Positions 57,187 through 57,501 of a stretch of 57,501 nucleotides of DNA are shown piece by piece. Position 1 is the first letter of the stretch. Each line of letters starts with the position of its first letter. Source of the DNA: CAZWEZ01 sp964632795 (lineage in GTDB: Bacteria > Pseudomonadota > Alphaproteobacteria > Rhodospirillales > 2-02-FULL-58-16); assembly GCA_964632795.1 (NCBI GenBank), contig CAZWEZ010000007.1:1-57501 (forward strand), in the 5' to 3' direction. Under the pieces are notes generated by a model. It had not been told where the DNA came from. It did no database searches and saw nothing but the letters and a program-made list of their open reading frames with translations. Both the position numbers and the translations under genes were made by a program.

Positions 57187-57501
57187 TTAGCGAAACATCC
57201 CGATGCCGGCCAAGCCGACGGCGCCGCTGCCGGCCAGGCGGCGGGCGGCGGACGGCGAGATTCCGCCCAGGGCGTAGACCGGAAGGGGGCTTCGACGGCA
57301 CCAGGCGGCGAAGCGCAGGGGGCCGAGGGTACGGGCGTCCGGGTGGCTGGGGGTGGCGAAGACCGGCGACAGCAGGGCGGCGTCGGCCCCGGCGCGCACG
57401 GCGGCGAACAGGGCGGCGGGCGAATGGGCGGCCGCCGTGACCAGCCACCCCGGCCGCCGCCACCGCGACCAAACCCCCGGGCCCCGCAGCGCCGCCGCTT
57501 C
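57187..57501 (-). CDS. thiE: Thiamine-phosphate synthase/TenI-family protein, C-terminal part
   Basis: Only the last 104 residues are in the window; the frame is open to the edge. Visible are LVTAAAHSPAALFAAVRAG, ADAALLSPVFATPSHPDA and PVYALGGISPSAARRLAGSG, the phosphate- and pyrimidine-binding loops of the ThiE/TenI TIM barrel. ThiE couples hydroxymethylpyrimidine diphosphate with thiazole phosphate; some proteins of this type are TenI instead. The upstream sequence needed to decide is missing. Transcribed toward sulfotransferase 3. Confidence 0.85.
   Translation of the reverse strand, partial: EAAALRGPGVWSRWRRPGWLVTAAAHSPAALFAAVRAGADAALLSPVFATPSHPDARTLGPLRFAAWCRRSPLPVYALGGISPSAARRLAGSGAVGLAGIGMFR

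Overview
The window is GC-rich and densely coding. It looks like the replication-origin region of an alphaproteobacterial chromosome, most likely from the Rhodospirillales (Magnetospirillum/Rhodospirillum relatives). The evidence is gene order: fxsA-secB / dnaQ-coaE-aroE-maf-ppsR / [AT-rich gap] / hemE-hemH-hemJ-rho, followed by mnmE-mnmG-rsmG-parA-parB / holA-lptE-leuS. In Caulobacter and Rickettsia the origin lies between hemE and the RP001/DUF299 (ppsR) gene. Exactly that gap (28692-29110) is here, with three DnaA-box-like 9-mers and an AT-rich stretch. The core genes next to the gap mostly point away from it. The species call is an inference from flavour, not a measurement.

Layout. 1-6.2 kb: the end of recF, then gyrB, convergent mutS, and a small glycine-rich membrane-associated protein. 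6.2-12.4 kb: accessory envelope genes, comprising a macro-domain deacetylase, two GT9 glycosyltransferases, an AmpG-like permease, a methyltransferase and a PfkB kinase. A 263-bp structured mobile element lies immediately upstream of ampG. 12.5-18.5 kb: EI24 membrane protein, bactofilin, lipoprotein, coaBC-dut, and a sulfur-metabolism set (Rrf2 regulator, cysK, moeB/thiF). A second, 166-bp element sits exactly at the cysK/moeB junction. 18.5-25 kb: smr, lutCBA (lactate oxidation), mltA and tim44 on the minus strand, then fxsA and secB.

25-33 kb is the origin core: dnaQ, coaE, aroE, maf and ppsR on one side and hemE, hemH, hemJ and rho on the other. 33-37.4 kb: quinone oxidoreductase, ogt, a DUF255 thioredoxin-domain protein, and two small genes. 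37.4-48.3 kb: mnmE, mnmG, rsmG, parA, parB, holA, lptE, leuS and a DUF3576 lipoprotein. Three parS centromere sites flank mnmG, about 10-12 kb from the putative origin.

48.5-57 kb is an accessory island. Three TPR-sulfotransferase fusion proteins and one stand-alone sulfotransferase surround a porin, and the window ends in a partial thiE-type gene. I found no rRNA, tRNA, CRISPR array, prophage or transposase gene. Many genes overlap by 4 bp, several of them using GTG, TTG or apparently CTG starts, which points to heavy translational coupling.
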